Shown piece by piece: positions 17,186 through 24,845 of a stretch of 32,296 nt of DNA. The notes beneath the pieces were generated by a model, which was not told where the DNA came from, searched no databases, and saw nothing but the letters and a program-made list of their open reading frames with translations. The stretch lies in the NCBI GenBank assembly GCA_025363605.1, contig JANYDO010000172.1, positions 1-32,296 on the forward strand, in the 5' to 3' direction. The translations under genes and the position numbers were made by a program. This DNA comes from Candidatus Kapaibacterium sp. (GTDB lineage: Bacteria; Bacteroidota; Ignavibacteria; Kapaibacteriales; UBA4661). Position 1 is the stretch's first letter. Every line of letters starts with the position of its first letter.

Positions 17186-17407
17186 ATGCAAACACCACAA
17201 GAACATTCATTTGATGAGGCACTGCTGGCAGAAGCGCATCAATTTCCTATGGAATATCGTGCGAATCTTTTGGCAATGATGCGTATCTTTCGTGAGAGCC
17301 TAACACTGCCATCGGCAGAAGCAAGTTTCCAAGTGGGTTGGCAAGAAGCTATGCGTGGTGAGACACTTCCCGTCTCTGCGTTATGGGGTGATATAGATGC
17401 TGCGTGA
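17186..17407 (+). CDS. Putative antitoxin of a RelE/ParE-type module
   Basis: The ATG at 17186 gives 73 residues; the frame is open back to 17090, but that extension would run through the preceding terminator and is rejected. The protein is acidic and mostly helical (FDEALLAEAHQFPMEYRANL, then FQVGWQEAMRGETLPVSALW), with no recognisable DNA-binding fold. Its 3' end overlaps the toxin gene by 11 bases in another frame, the usual coupled arrangement of type II antitoxin and toxin. The C-terminal tail around WQEAMRGETLPVSALW is likely the toxin-binding part. Function is inferred from position. Confidence 0.72.
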   Translation: MQTPQEHSFDEALLAEAHQFPMEYRANLLAMMRIFRESLTLPSAEASFQVGWQEAMRGETLPVSALWGDIDAA

Positions 17408-17774
17408 GTCTGAAGCAGAGAGAGCAAATACTCCTATTGTCTCTGTGGAGTTTACACCAGAGTTCAAGCGCAATACTCGCACATTGGCAAAATCATATCG
17501 CTCAATTCGCTCTGATATTGAGCCATTTATTAAACAACTCCAAGCCGGCGAAACGCCCGGCGACCACATCCCTCGCATTGAGTACACTGTCTATAAAGTG
17601 CGTTTGAATAATAGCGATACAAAAAAAGGTAAACGTGGTGGTTACCGCGTGATATATTACCTCAAAACGCCGGACTCTGTGATTTTGGTAACAATCTACT
17701 CAAAACTCGAGCAAGGCGATATTTCCTCGGAGGCAATACGGTATGCTATTGAGGAGTTCGGGCGATTGCCATAG
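17397..17774 (+). CDS. RelE/ParE-family type II toxin
   Basis: The 125-residue protein follows the RelE/ParE fold: a first strand (VSVEFTPEFKRNTRTLAKSY), a helical pair, then YTVYKVRLNNSDTKKGKRGG, YRVIYYLKTPDSVILVTIYSK and a C-terminal helix EAIRYAIEEFGRLP. The Lys/Arg-rich KKGKRGGYRVIYY core is typical of ribosome-dependent mRNA-cleaving RelE-like toxins, although ParE-like gyrase inhibitors share the fold. Its ATG lies inside the last codons of the antitoxin gene. Terminator copy 3 follows after 10 bases. A short basic or acidic N-terminal extension (LRESEAERANTP) is longer than in most RelE proteins, so a later start is possible. Confidence 0.85.
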   Translation: MLRESEAERANTPIVSVEFTPEFKRNTRTLAKSYRSIRSDIEPFIKQLQAGETPGDHIPRIEYTVYKVRLNNSDTKKGKRGGYRVIYYLKTPDSVILVTIYSKLEQGDISSEAIRYAIEEFGRLP

Positions 17775-17780
17775 ATAATC

Positions 17781-17852
17781 TTTCAAGCCCCTTCCTGCGT
17801 ACGTGCAGGGAGGGGCTTTTTGCTTTTTGTCAAGCAAAAAAAATGATAGATT
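17781..17852. repeat. Right copy of the direct repeat (terminator copy 3) bounding the TA cassette
   Basis: It matches 16261-16334 with few differences, including the sequence after the hairpin (GCTTTTTGTCAAGC and AATGATAGATT). The hairpin AAGCCCCTTCC/GGGAGGGGCTT with T5 at 17785-17821 also serves as the terminator of the RelE-type toxin gene. The hairpin's internal GTACGTGCAG differs slightly from the GTACTTGCGG of copies 1 and 2. Confidence 0.8.
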
Positions 17853-17891
17853 CGTGAAAAGACAGATGCCTTGAATCTAACCCAAACAATA

Positions 17892-18812
17892 ATGAACATC
17901 ACGACGATAGCCGTATTCTGTTTGCTCGTGTCTTCGTCTCTCGTGGCGCAAGAACCTCGCGTAGCATCAGGAAAAATCAAGCGCTTTGCACAGGTTCCTT
18001 CTGCATATATTGAACCGCGCAACGTTGATGTGTGGCTGCCCGAAGGCTATTCCGACACCACCAAATATTCCGTACTCTATATGCACGACGGGCAGATGCT
18101 TTTTGATTCTGCTGCTACATGGAACAAACAAGAATGGGGTGTCGACGAAACGCTGGGAAGGCTGATGGCGGAGGAGAAAATTAAAAATTGTATCGTTGTG
18201 GGAGTGTGGAATACGCCTACTCGTCATAGCGATTACTTTCCGCAAAAGCCTTTTGAGTTGCTCAAGCCTGCAGAGCAGGATACCGTAATGAAGGGGCGAC
18301 GACCGAATAACCAAGCATTGTTCTCCCGACCGATTCAATCCGATGCGTACCTGAAATTTTTGGTCACGGAACTCAAGCCCTTCATTGACAGCACGTTTTC
18401 GACGCTGCCCGATAGGCAGAATACATTTATTGCGGGTTCGAGTATGGGCGGACTTATTTCGATGTATGCTGTTTGCGAATATCCGTCAGTTTTTGCCGGA
18501 GCGGCGTGTTTATCAACGCATTGGCTCGGCGTTTTTATGAGCAAGGGCAATCCCGTGCCGTCAGCATTTATGCGGTATTTGAAAGCGCATTTGCCCTCGC
18601 CGAAAAACCACACGTTCTATTTTGATTATGGCACCAAAACGCTCGACAGCCTCTACAAACCATTCCAAAAGCAGGCAGACGCTATTATGAAAGCAAAAGG
18701 CTACACCGCACGCCACTGGATAACAAAAGAGTTTGCCCACGAAGACCACTCCGAGAGGGCGTGGCGGAAGAGACTGGATGTGCCGATGCTCTTTCTGCTC
18801 AGAAAAAATTGA
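17892..18812 (+). CDS. Exported alpha/beta-hydrolase, esterase-D/enterochelin-esterase-like
   Basis: The ATG at 17892 gives 306 residues with a clean signal peptide (TTIAVFCLLVSSSLVA) cut near residues 19-20; a TTG at 17871 in frame is rejected. The fold is the putative-esterase family: YSVLYMHDGQMLFD, IVVGVWNT, then the nucleophile elbow AGSSMGG with Ser184, YFDYGTKTLD with Asp252 as the likely acid, and HEDHSERAWRKRL where a His (283 or 286) completes the triad. Relatives cleave ester bonds in siderophores, acylated sugars or S-formylglutathione. The gene converges on a TonB-dependent receptor gene, which would suit an iron-siderophore or glycan-ester role, but the substrate is unproven. 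Confidence 0.87.
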   Translation: MNITTIAVFCLLVSSSLVAQEPRVASGKIKRFAQVPSAYIEPRNVDVWLPEGYSDTTKYSVLYMHDGQMLFDSAATWNKQEWGVDETLGRLMAEEKIKNCIVVGVWNTPTRHSDYFPQKPFELLKPAEQDTVMKGRRPNNQALFSRPIQSDAYLKFLVTELKPFIDSTFSTLPDRQNTFIAGSSMGGLISMYAVCEYPSVFAGAACLSTHWLGVFMSKGNPVPSAFMRYLKAHLPSPKNHTFYFDYGTKTLDSLYKPFQKQADAIMKAKGYTARHWITKEFAHEDHSERAWRKRLDVPMLFLLRKN

Positions 18813-18814
18813 GT

Positions 18815-18928
18815 TAGGACTTTCGCAAACAAGCTGGAGTGCGAACGGAAGTTCACATAAATACTATCTTCGCCTTGTCAACCGAACTTCCGTTCGGACT
18901 CCAAAAGAGTATCTTTGCGAAAGTCCTA
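18815..18928. mobile_element. MITE-like palindromic element, copy with TA ends
   Basis: TAGGACTTTCGCAAA at 18815-18829 faces TTTGCGAAAGTCCTA at 18914-18928. Nested arms GCGAACGGAAGTTC (18841-18854) and GAACTTCCGTTCG (18884-18896) match those of the element at 7810-7922, while the central loop differs. It starts two bases after the esterase stop and lies in the gap before the convergent TonB receptor stop, so it may also act as a bidirectional terminator. Confidence 0.75.
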
Positions 18929-18956
18929 TGGGTATCAAAAGACTAAAGTCACTTGC

Positions 18957-21191
18957 CTACAATTTCACATCCACCTGCACGGTAAAATGCCGCGTTGGAG
19001 CAAGATTGCCGATAATTTCGGTGTAATAATAATCCAGTAAATTCCGCACGTTCAGCGTGACCAGTGCCGGTAAGCCCGCCAAATGAAGCATATTGACGAT
19101 AAGACGTGCATCCACGACGTGTATCGGTACGCGGGCTGTGGCATCGTGTATGGCAATGCTGAGGTCGTCTATCTCGTCGAAGCGAGACTGGAAGCGGTAA
19201 TCCGCCTGAAGCTGAAATGCACCCGCCGCGACGAAATTGAGCGGCAGAATCAAACGCGAGTACCAGAGCGTCGTGGAGCGATATTTCAAAATTTGATTCA
19301 ATCCCAAATCCATCGGCGACATAAGCGTGAGCGAAGTCTCAAATCCTGCAATGCGCTCAGGCAGCCAACCCGTGATGCCGACTTCGATGCCCGTGATACG
19401 AGCGCGAGTGATATTGATAAACTGAATTTGTGGATTGATTGCCGACGGCAAGCGCGGTTCGACCAAATCGGTAAATTCATTATTGAAGACTGCTCCGTCC
19501 ATTGTCCAATCCTGCCCGAAGAGCGAAAAGGCTTGCTTGCCGCCCACTTCAAACGACCAACTCCGCTCGCTGCGCATATTTTGATTCGGCGCAACCGTAA
19601 ACGACCCAAAGCGTAATGCTGCAAAGCGCTCAGTCAGCGTCGGCGCACGAAAACCCGCACCAATGCTGCCCCGTAGCTGTGTCTGCTCCGATAGCACCCA
19701 CGTAGCACCGGCTTTAGGACTGACAATCACGCCGGAGCCTTGCACTCCGCCACTTGTTTGCTCCACATCGAAACGGCTACCAAGTGTGAACGTCAGGTTT
19801 TTGAGCGACTTGTACTCGCCCTGCACGTAGGCAGCAGCAATGACTTGCGTAGGCGCGTTGACCGACACAATGGGGCTGCGCTCAATCATATTAAAAATAG
19901 CATTCACGCCGTAGGTGAAAAGCAGCGTGGAATCTACGATAGAGGTAAGTTGCACTTCGCCATTGAAGGCATCAGCGACGGATGCGATTTGTGTTCCCGC
20001 CGTCGCTTGATTCAACGTCGTGAAGTCCGTGCGATAAGCGCCCACGCGGGCAGTAAGGAAAAAGTTTTCACTAACAACATCACGGTAATCCACTGCCAGC
20101 ATCGTTTTGACGGACAGGAAGCGTTCCAGAGGGTTTGTGCCGACGGGAGCGCGGGTGGCTTCGCGGAGGCTGCGCCAGAATGTCCAATTAGTGCGGTTGT
20201 CGTTCGCGTGGCTAAAAATCACGTTCATCGAAGCACGTTGCGAAAGCTCGAGGCTTGCTTTAGCGAAGATGTTAAACTGCCAATTATCGAAATAATCCAC
20301 ATAGCCGTCGTTGCCCTTCCAGCCTACTGCCGCCAGCAGCCCCACATTCCCGATTTTCTGCGAATAGCTCACGTCCGCGCCGCCCAGAAGCGGCATCGTA
20401 GAGCGCCATTTCCATTCGTCATAGCGCGGAAGCGTGTATGCGCCCGCAAAGCCACGAAAGCGAAATTCGGGAGATTCCGAAGGCTGCGCCGTAATGACGT
20501 TTATCACGCCGCCCAGCGCACCCGTGCCGTAGAGTGCCGAGCCTGCGCCTTTCACGACTTCAATGCGCTCCACATTGAACATCGGAATGACATCAAATTT
20601 CACATCGCCCCCATCGGCAGAGAGCATCGAAAAACCATCCAAAAACATACTTACCCGCGAGCCGAACCCAAGGGAAAACCCCGATGAACCCCGTATGTTT
20701 ACTTGGTCGCGGGCAACATACACGCCCGGAATGTAGCGCAGCGCGTCGTCTATGCGCGTGATATTGCGCTGTTGCAATCCTTGCGCGTCCACCGTCGTAA
20801 TACTCACCGGCACGTCTTGTGCGGCTTGGGCACGTTTTCCGGCAGATACCACCACATCGTTTGTGCGGAGCATCTGCGGGCGAATACTGACGGTAATAGC
20901 CGTCGTATCGCCATCGCGCACGGTAACGTTCACCTTTTTGACTTCATACCCAACAAGCGAAACAAGCAGTGTGTAGTTGTCCGCCGGAAGATTTTTGATG
21001 AGGAATGTACCATCTTTCCCGGAATATGCGCCGTAGGCACGCCCTTCCATGCGCAGCGACACACTGGCGAGCCGTGCGCCGGTTTCGGCATCAGTCACCG
21101 TACCTTTAATAGCACCATTTGCGAAAAGTTCTGCGGAAGCAAAAAGTACAACAGCAAGTGCGAGGAGACAAGATGTGAGGCGAGTTTTCAT
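18957..21191 (-). CDS. TonB-dependent outer membrane receptor, CirA/BtuB-like architecture
   Basis: Starting at MKTRLTSCLL (ATG at 21191) gives 744 residues with a signal peptide cut near ELFA-NG (residue 24). The frame is open 20 codons further upstream, but that would bury the signal and overlap the Uma2 gene. A carboxypeptidase-regulatory-like domain (about 25-105, YSGKDGTFLIKNLPADNYTL) precedes the plug (DVPVSITTVDAQGLQQRNI, DDALRYIPGVYVARDQVNIRG, ERIEVVKGAGSALYGTGALGG) and a 22-strand-type barrel. No SusD partner is present, so it belongs with the siderophore, cobalamin or metal importers rather than the SusC type. It is last in a run of four minus-strand genes. Confidence 0.92.
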   Translation of the reverse strand: MKTRLTSCLLALAVVLFASAELFANGAIKGTVTDAETGARLASVSLRMEGRAYGAYSGKDGTFLIKNLPADNYTLLVSLVGYEVKKVNVTVRDGDTTAITVSIRPQMLRTNDVVVSAGKRAQAAQDVPVSITTVDAQGLQQRNITRIDDALRYIPGVYVARDQVNIRGSSGFSLGFGSRVSMFLDGFSMLSADGGDVKFDVIPMFNVERIEVVKGAGSALYGTGALGGVINVITAQPSESPEFRFRGFAGAYTLPRYDEWKWRSTMPLLGGADVSYSQKIGNVGLLAAVGWKGNDGYVDYFDNWQFNIFAKASLELSQRASMNVIFSHANDNRTNWTFWRSLREATRAPVGTNPLERFLSVKTMLAVDYRDVVSENFFLTARVGAYRTDFTTLNQATAGTQIASVADAFNGEVQLTSIVDSTLLFTYGVNAIFNMIERSPIVSVNAPTQVIAAAYVQGEYKSLKNLTFTLGSRFDVEQTSGGVQGSGVIVSPKAGATWVLSEQTQLRGSIGAGFRAPTLTERFAALRFGSFTVAPNQNMRSERSWSFEVGGKQAFSLFGQDWTMDGAVFNNEFTDLVEPRLPSAINPQIQFINITRARITGIEVGITGWLPERIAGFETSLTLMSPMDLGLNQILKYRSTTLWYSRLILPLNFVAAGAFQLQADYRFQSRFDEIDDLSIAIHDATARVPIHVVDARLIVNMLHLAGLPALVTLNVRNLLDYYYTEIIGNLAPTRHFTVQVDVKL

Positions 21192-21225
21192 AGTGGTTTC
21201 AAGAGTGATGATAAACAGCGTCCGT

Positions 21226-21873
21226 TCAAGCGAGATGTGCATAGACATCACGAATAGTCAGCGTACAATCGACTGATTCCAATACCAGCGTTTTACCGTC
21301 GTGTTCAATAATTTCCCAGCGTCCACGCTCATTCAGCCGATAATGCAGTACCCATGCGGTGTCTTGGTCGAAAAGCAGATACTCACGGAGCGAAGGCAAA
21401 GCGCGGTAGAAGGCAAATTTTTCGCCCATATCATAATGCGCCGTCGAATCGGATAAAACCTCAATAAGAACAGTCGGGTTCAAGAGTGCCGTCTTTTTCT
21501 TACCGCCATATTCCGGCGTTCCACCCACAATGCTGATGTCGGGATAGAGAAAACGTTTGCTGTCGGGCAGCTCAACTTTGAGATTGCTCGTAAACAGGTA
21601 TCCGCCGTGCTTGCGGACGGCATAGAAAAGCATTGCGGTTAGTGTAGCAACGATAAGTTCGTGATTGGGTTTGGCTCCGGGCATTTGATAGAGTTCTCCG
21701 TTGTGAAATTCGTGACGTATTTCCGAATCATCTTCCAGCGCAAAGTATTCTTTGAGCGTGTAGCCGCCTTCTTTGCGAAGAACGATAATTTTGTAGCCCT
21801 CAATAACAGCATCTTCTTCGGCAAATACTGTTTCTATCTCTGGAATATGTATGAGTATATCATCGGTTTTCAT
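21226..21873 (-). CDS. Uma2-family (DUF820) restriction-endonuclease-fold protein
   Basis: The 215-residue protein has the Uma2 layout: an N-terminal lead, YTLKEYFALEDDSEIRHEFH with HNGELYQMPG, then ANPNHE-type KPNHELIVATLTAML, KVELPDSKRFLYPDISIVGG with the metal-binding Asp, and NPTVLIEVLSDSTAHYDMGEKFAFYRALPSLREYLLFDQD containing the Glu and Lys of a PD-(D/E)XK site. The catalytic residues appear intact. The biological role of Uma2 proteins is not established; they are abundant in cyanobacteria, Chloroflexi and some FCB genomes and often appear singly. It is 34 bases upstream of the TonB receptor start and 30 bases after the flavin-reductase-like gene. Confidence 0.9.
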   Translation of the reverse strand: MKTDDILIHIPEIETVFAEEDAVIEGYKIIVLRKEGGYTLKEYFALEDDSEIRHEFHNGELYQMPGAKPNHELIVATLTAMLFYAVRKHGGYLFTSNLKVELPDSKRFLYPDISIVGGTPEYGGKKKTALLNPTVLIEVLSDSTAHYDMGEKFAFYRALPSLREYLLFDQDTAWVLHYRLNERGRWEIIEHDGKTLVLESVDCTLTIRDVYAHLA

Positions 21874-21903
21874 ACGACAAAAAAATAGGAGTTTATATGC
21901 GGT

Positions 21904-22845
21904 TTAGAGGGGTAAAAGAAGTGTCTGCCATGCTTCTTCGACTTTACCATTTGCCAGAAAGACTTGAGCGACTTTGTGCAGTTTTTCTTGCAGTTTTTCC
22001 GGTGGCGGCGGTACGCCCGTCAGCAAGGCGTAGAGCGCTCCGAAGGCATTACCCGAATTGAGTTCGAGGGAAAAATCTTCCGCTTGCATAGAGTTGTCAA
22101 ACTTGGTGAATTCTGTGTTGCGAGCCGGTTTTTTCTCGACTCCGGCGAGTTTTGCGAGGTCATTACCCGTCAAAATCGGGCTTTTACGAATTTGGTCGGG
22201 CAATGCGTCAATACCAATGCCGTTTACGCGGGGCTGGGGTAGTTCAAAGACCGCATCACCACTTGCGCGGGAGTACCATGAAAGTCCCATGCGTCCAACA
22301 AGGTCTATTTTCTGCGGGTCTATCACTTCGCCGCTAAAAATCGAACCGCTCAGGTGAAACCGCACCACGCGGCAAATCGCCATATTGCCGCTTCCATTGA
22401 TTTCCGGCGCAAGGTCAATCATTTGCACCAAACGGCATTCCATCACGAAAGGTGATTCCATAACGCTTGGCGGTTTTACCTCCACGCTCTTGCGCTTCGT
22501 GAAGCCTGCTTTGGCGAATTCATCTACGCCGGGCGGATACATACATGAACTTAGATTCGATTGTTCTACCATGCTGTGTGTTACTGAGCTGATAGTACAT
22601 TCGCCTGTTGTCATCAAATTGGTATAAGTGTCTTTGAGCGTACCGTCAGTGGCACGGTGCGACGGACCAAATGCCACCACAGGCGGATTTGAGCTGAAGG
22701 CATTGAAAAAGCTAAACGGCGACAGGTTGGCATTGCCGCGCCCATCTATCGTGCCGACAAGAGCAATCGGGCGTGGTGCTACGCCGGAAAGAAAGATTTT
22801 GTGCAGTTCGCGCGGCGACATTTCGCTTGGGGTGAAGGATTTCAT
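21904..22845 (-). CDS. Flavin-reductase-like FMN-binding split-barrel protein
   Basis: The protein has 313 residues. The first ~200 form the flavin reductase-like split barrel: VAPRPIALVGTIDGRGNANLSPFSFFNAFSSNPPVVAFGP is the FMN-binding start, with NLMTTGECTISSVTHSM, ESPFVMECRLVQMIDL and GRMGLSWYSRASGDAVFELP following. The family binds FMN and reduces flavins or quinones, or acts in aromatic degradation. A C-terminal ~110-residue extension (after QPRVNGIGIDALPD) is helical and includes KLAGVEKKPARNTEFTKFDN; it is absent from small flavin reductases but seen in longer members. The gene is 67 bases downstream of trmD. The substrate cannot be predicted. Confidence 0.88.
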   Translation of the reverse strand: MKSFTPSEMSPRELHKIFLSGVAPRPIALVGTIDGRGNANLSPFSFFNAFSSNPPVVAFGPSHRATDGTLKDTYTNLMTTGECTISSVTHSMVEQSNLSSCMYPPGVDEFAKAGFTKRKSVEVKPPSVMESPFVMECRLVQMIDLAPEINGSGNMAICRVVRFHLSGSIFSGEVIDPQKIDLVGRMGLSWYSRASGDAVFELPQPRVNGIGIDALPDQIRKSPILTGNDLAKLAGVEKKPARNTEFTKFDNSMQAEDFSLELNSGNAFGALYALLTGVPPPPEKLQEKLHKVAQVFLANGKVEEAWQTLLLPL

Positions 22846-22912
22846 GGAAGAGAAGATAATGGAGTAAGATGTTTTGAATAGTCAATCTTGAATGGTCAAT
22901 GGCGTTAGGGTT

Positions 22913-23587
22913 TCACGCAAGCAAGTCCGGACGGCGTTCCTGCGTTTTTTTGAGCGCCGTTGCTTCGCGCCATGCAGCGATACGTTTGTGGTCGCCGGAG
23001 AGAAGAATTTCCGGTACGGCATTGCCACGAAACTCTGCAGGGCGCGTGTAGTGTGGTGCGTCGAGCAAATCGCTTTGGAACGAATCCAAGAGCGCCGATT
23101 CTGAATCGCTCATCGCTCCGGGCAAGAGACGGACAATCGCGTCCAAGAGCACCAACGCAGGCAGTTCGCCACCGGTCAGAACGTAATCGCCAATCGAAAT
23201 TTCCCGCGTAACAAGCACGTCCCGAATACGCTGGTCTATACCTTTGTAATGCCCTGCAAGCATGATGATATTGCGCTTTAGCGAAAGCTCGTTTGCAATG
23301 GACTGCGTAAAACGCTCGCCGTCGGGCGTAAGGAAAACAATATCGTCGTATTCGCGTTCTGCTTGCAAGCGCTCAACGCAGGCAAAAACGGGTTCGCAGC
23401 GCAAAATCATTCCCGCACCGCCGCCAAAAGGAATATCATCTATTTGGCTGTAATTTCCAAGCCCATCGTCGTGCAGGTTGTGAACGATAATTTCTACCGC
23501 ACCTGCTTCCTGAGCGCGTTTGAGAATGCTTGCTTCGATGACAGGCGTGATAAGCTGCGGGACTGCGGTGATGATGTCCACGCGCAT
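22913..23587 (-). CDS. trmD: tRNA (guanine-37-N1)-methyltransferase TrmD
   Basis: TrmD transfers a methyl group from S-adenosylmethionine to G37 of tRNAs reading CNN codons, preventing +1 frameshifting. Family signatures: MRVDIITAVPQLITPVIEAS at the start, DDIPFGGGAGMILRCEPV, LTPDGERFTQ, LAGHYKGIDQR and the trefoil-knot SAM site SIGDYVLTGGELPALVLLD, ending with LLDAPHYTRPAEFRG and SGDHKRIAAWR. The ATG at 23587 yields 224 residues in line with the family; the frame is open to 23626 with 13 more residues, and neither start has a clear ribosome binding site. It is unusual that trmD is not next to rpsP, rimM and rplS. Confidence 0.95.
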   Translation of the reverse strand: MRVDIITAVPQLITPVIEASILKRAQEAGAVEIIVHNLHDDGLGNYSQIDDIPFGGGAGMILRCEPVFACVERLQAEREYDDIVFLTPDGERFTQSIANELSLKRNIIMLAGHYKGIDQRIRDVLVTREISIGDYVLTGGELPALVLLDAIVRLLPGAMSDSESALLDSFQSDLLDAPHYTRPAEFRGNAVPEILLSGDHKRIAAWREATALKKTQERRPDLLA

Positions 23588-23726
23588 CCAGCGTTCACGA
23601 GCTTTTGAGGGTTCCATTCTGGGCATGATGTTGAGATATAGTTTGCGCAGTTCGTTGAAAAAGTTGCTGTTTGTCTCTGCATTCCAAATCTACGAAGATT
23701 TTCACGCAGATTTGTACGAAAAGCCG

Positions 23727-23734
23727 TAACTTTG
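23727..23734 (+). promoter_or_regulatory. Possible Bacteroidota-type -7 box upstream of dapA
   Basis: TAACTTTG matches the Bacteroidota -7 consensus TAnnTTTG exactly and lies about 115 bases before the dapA start in the divergent trmD-dapA gap. No convincing TTTG -33 element is at the right distance; the nearest TTTG is too close. Weak support. Confidence 0.25.
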
Positions 23735-23848
23735 TATTCTTATTCGTTTTTCTTTTGCTTTCCATAGCGCATCCATACACGCTTTGTGAAATGCAGTGCA
23801 CGATTTTGTGCCAATAACGGTATTGCTCACATCAAAGGGAAAATGTTC

Positions 23849-24754
23849 ATGCGAAATTGCCCATTCTACGGCACAGGCACTGCTTTGGTAACGCCTTTTC
23901 GTGCCGACGGTTCTGTTGATTTCACAGCACTTGCAAAACTTATTGATTTTCAGATTGACGGCGGCGTAGAGTTCCTCGTTTCATGCGGTTCTACGGGCGA
24001 AAGCGCCACCATGACGGAAGAAGAAGACCGCTCGGTGATTAGCTTCACGCTGGAGCGCGTTCGCAAAAGTGGCAAGCCGGTGAAAGTCGTTGCCGGAACC
24101 GGCTCCAATAATACCCGCGAAGCTGTTCGCTACACAAAACTGGCGCAGGATATGGGTGTTGACGGCGGCTTAGTCGTTACGCCATATTACAACAAACCAA
24201 CGGCAGCCGGACTGATGGCACATTACGGCGCAATTTGCGATGCAGCACCGGATTTTCCAGTTATTCTCTACAACGTTCCCGGGCGCACCGGCTCGAATGT
24301 TCCGGCAGAAACGCAACTAGCCATTGCCGAAGCATATCCCAACATTGTGGCAGCAAAAGAAGCATCCGGCAATCTCGACCAGATGATGGAAATTATTGCC
24401 AATGCTCCCGCAGGTTTTGCTGTGCTTTCCGGCGATGATTCGCTTACGCTTCCGCTTGTGGCGGCCGGCGGCAGGGGCGTGATTTCGGTCTTTAGTAATT
24501 ATGCTCCGCGCGGCTTTAGCGACTTAGTACGCGCCGCATTGGCGGGTGATTTTGAAAAAGCGCGTCAGATGCAATATCGCTTTTTGGAATTGATGAAATT
24601 GAATTTTATCGAATCTAACCCGATGCCCGTCAAAGCGGCACTCGCCATGATGGGTATTATCGAAGAGCATCTGCATCTTCCGCTTGTCCCGATGAAACCC
24701 GAAAACCGCGAGAAATTGCGAGCGGCGTTAGTAAAAGCAGGTTTGCTGGCATAG
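23849..24754 (+). CDS. dapA: 4-hydroxy-tetrahydrodipicolinate synthase
   Basis: DapA condenses pyruvate with aspartate semialdehyde, the first committed step of the lysine/diaminopimelate pathway, in the cytoplasm. Of two close ATGs (23843, 23849) the second is preferred because AAAGGGA sits eight bases upstream, giving 301 residues, near the family norm. From this start, the Schiff-base lysine is Lys170 (VAAKEASGN), the catalytic tyrosine is Tyr141 (LYNVPGRTG) and the pyruvate-binding motif is CGSTGES (Thr49). VSCGSTGESATM and VTPYYNKPTAAG are family signatures. An open frame back to 23786 is not supported. It diverges from trmD and precedes a SpoIIE-type phosphatase gene. Confidence 0.96.
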   Translation: MRNCPFYGTGTALVTPFRADGSVDFTALAKLIDFQIDGGVEFLVSCGSTGESATMTEEEDRSVISFTLERVRKSGKPVKVVAGTGSNNTREAVRYTKLAQDMGVDGGLVVTPYYNKPTAAGLMAHYGAICDAAPDFPVILYNVPGRTGSNVPAETQLAIAEAYPNIVAAKEASGNLDQMMEIIANAPAGFAVLSGDDSLTLPLVAAGGRGVISVFSNYAPRGFSDLVRAALAGDFEKARQMQYRFLELMKLNFIESNPMPVKAALAMMGIIEEHLHLPLVPMKPENREKLRAALVKAGLLA

Positions 24755-24768
24755 ATAGCTCCCGACAC

Positions 24769-24787
24769 GCAAGCGTGACACGCTTGC
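24769..24787. repeat. Short hairpin after dapA
   Basis: GCAAGCGTG and CACGCTTGC flank a single A, forming a compact stem 15 bases after the dapA stop. There is no T-tract, so it may be a REP-like palindrome or a weak, factor-assisted 3' end rather than an intrinsic terminator. Confidence 0.5.
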
Positions 24788-24845
24788 AGAGTTGACGAAG
24801 CCTTGCTTCCCGTTGCATTTTCATACCACATTCTTCTGAGAGATT

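Noticed and set aside
16261-17852. Integron-like attC sites around the TA cassette
   Set aside because: The repeated hairpins have T-tracts like terminators, no integrase gene is visible and no attC core-site pairs were recognised.
19740-20687. Plus-strand open frame of 315 codons
   Set aside because: Shadow of the TonB receptor gene on the minus strand; His/Arg/Cys-rich with no motif.
23786-23848. Longer dapA start
   Set aside because: AAAGGGA at good spacing supports the ATG at 23849, and the added residues do not belong to the family.
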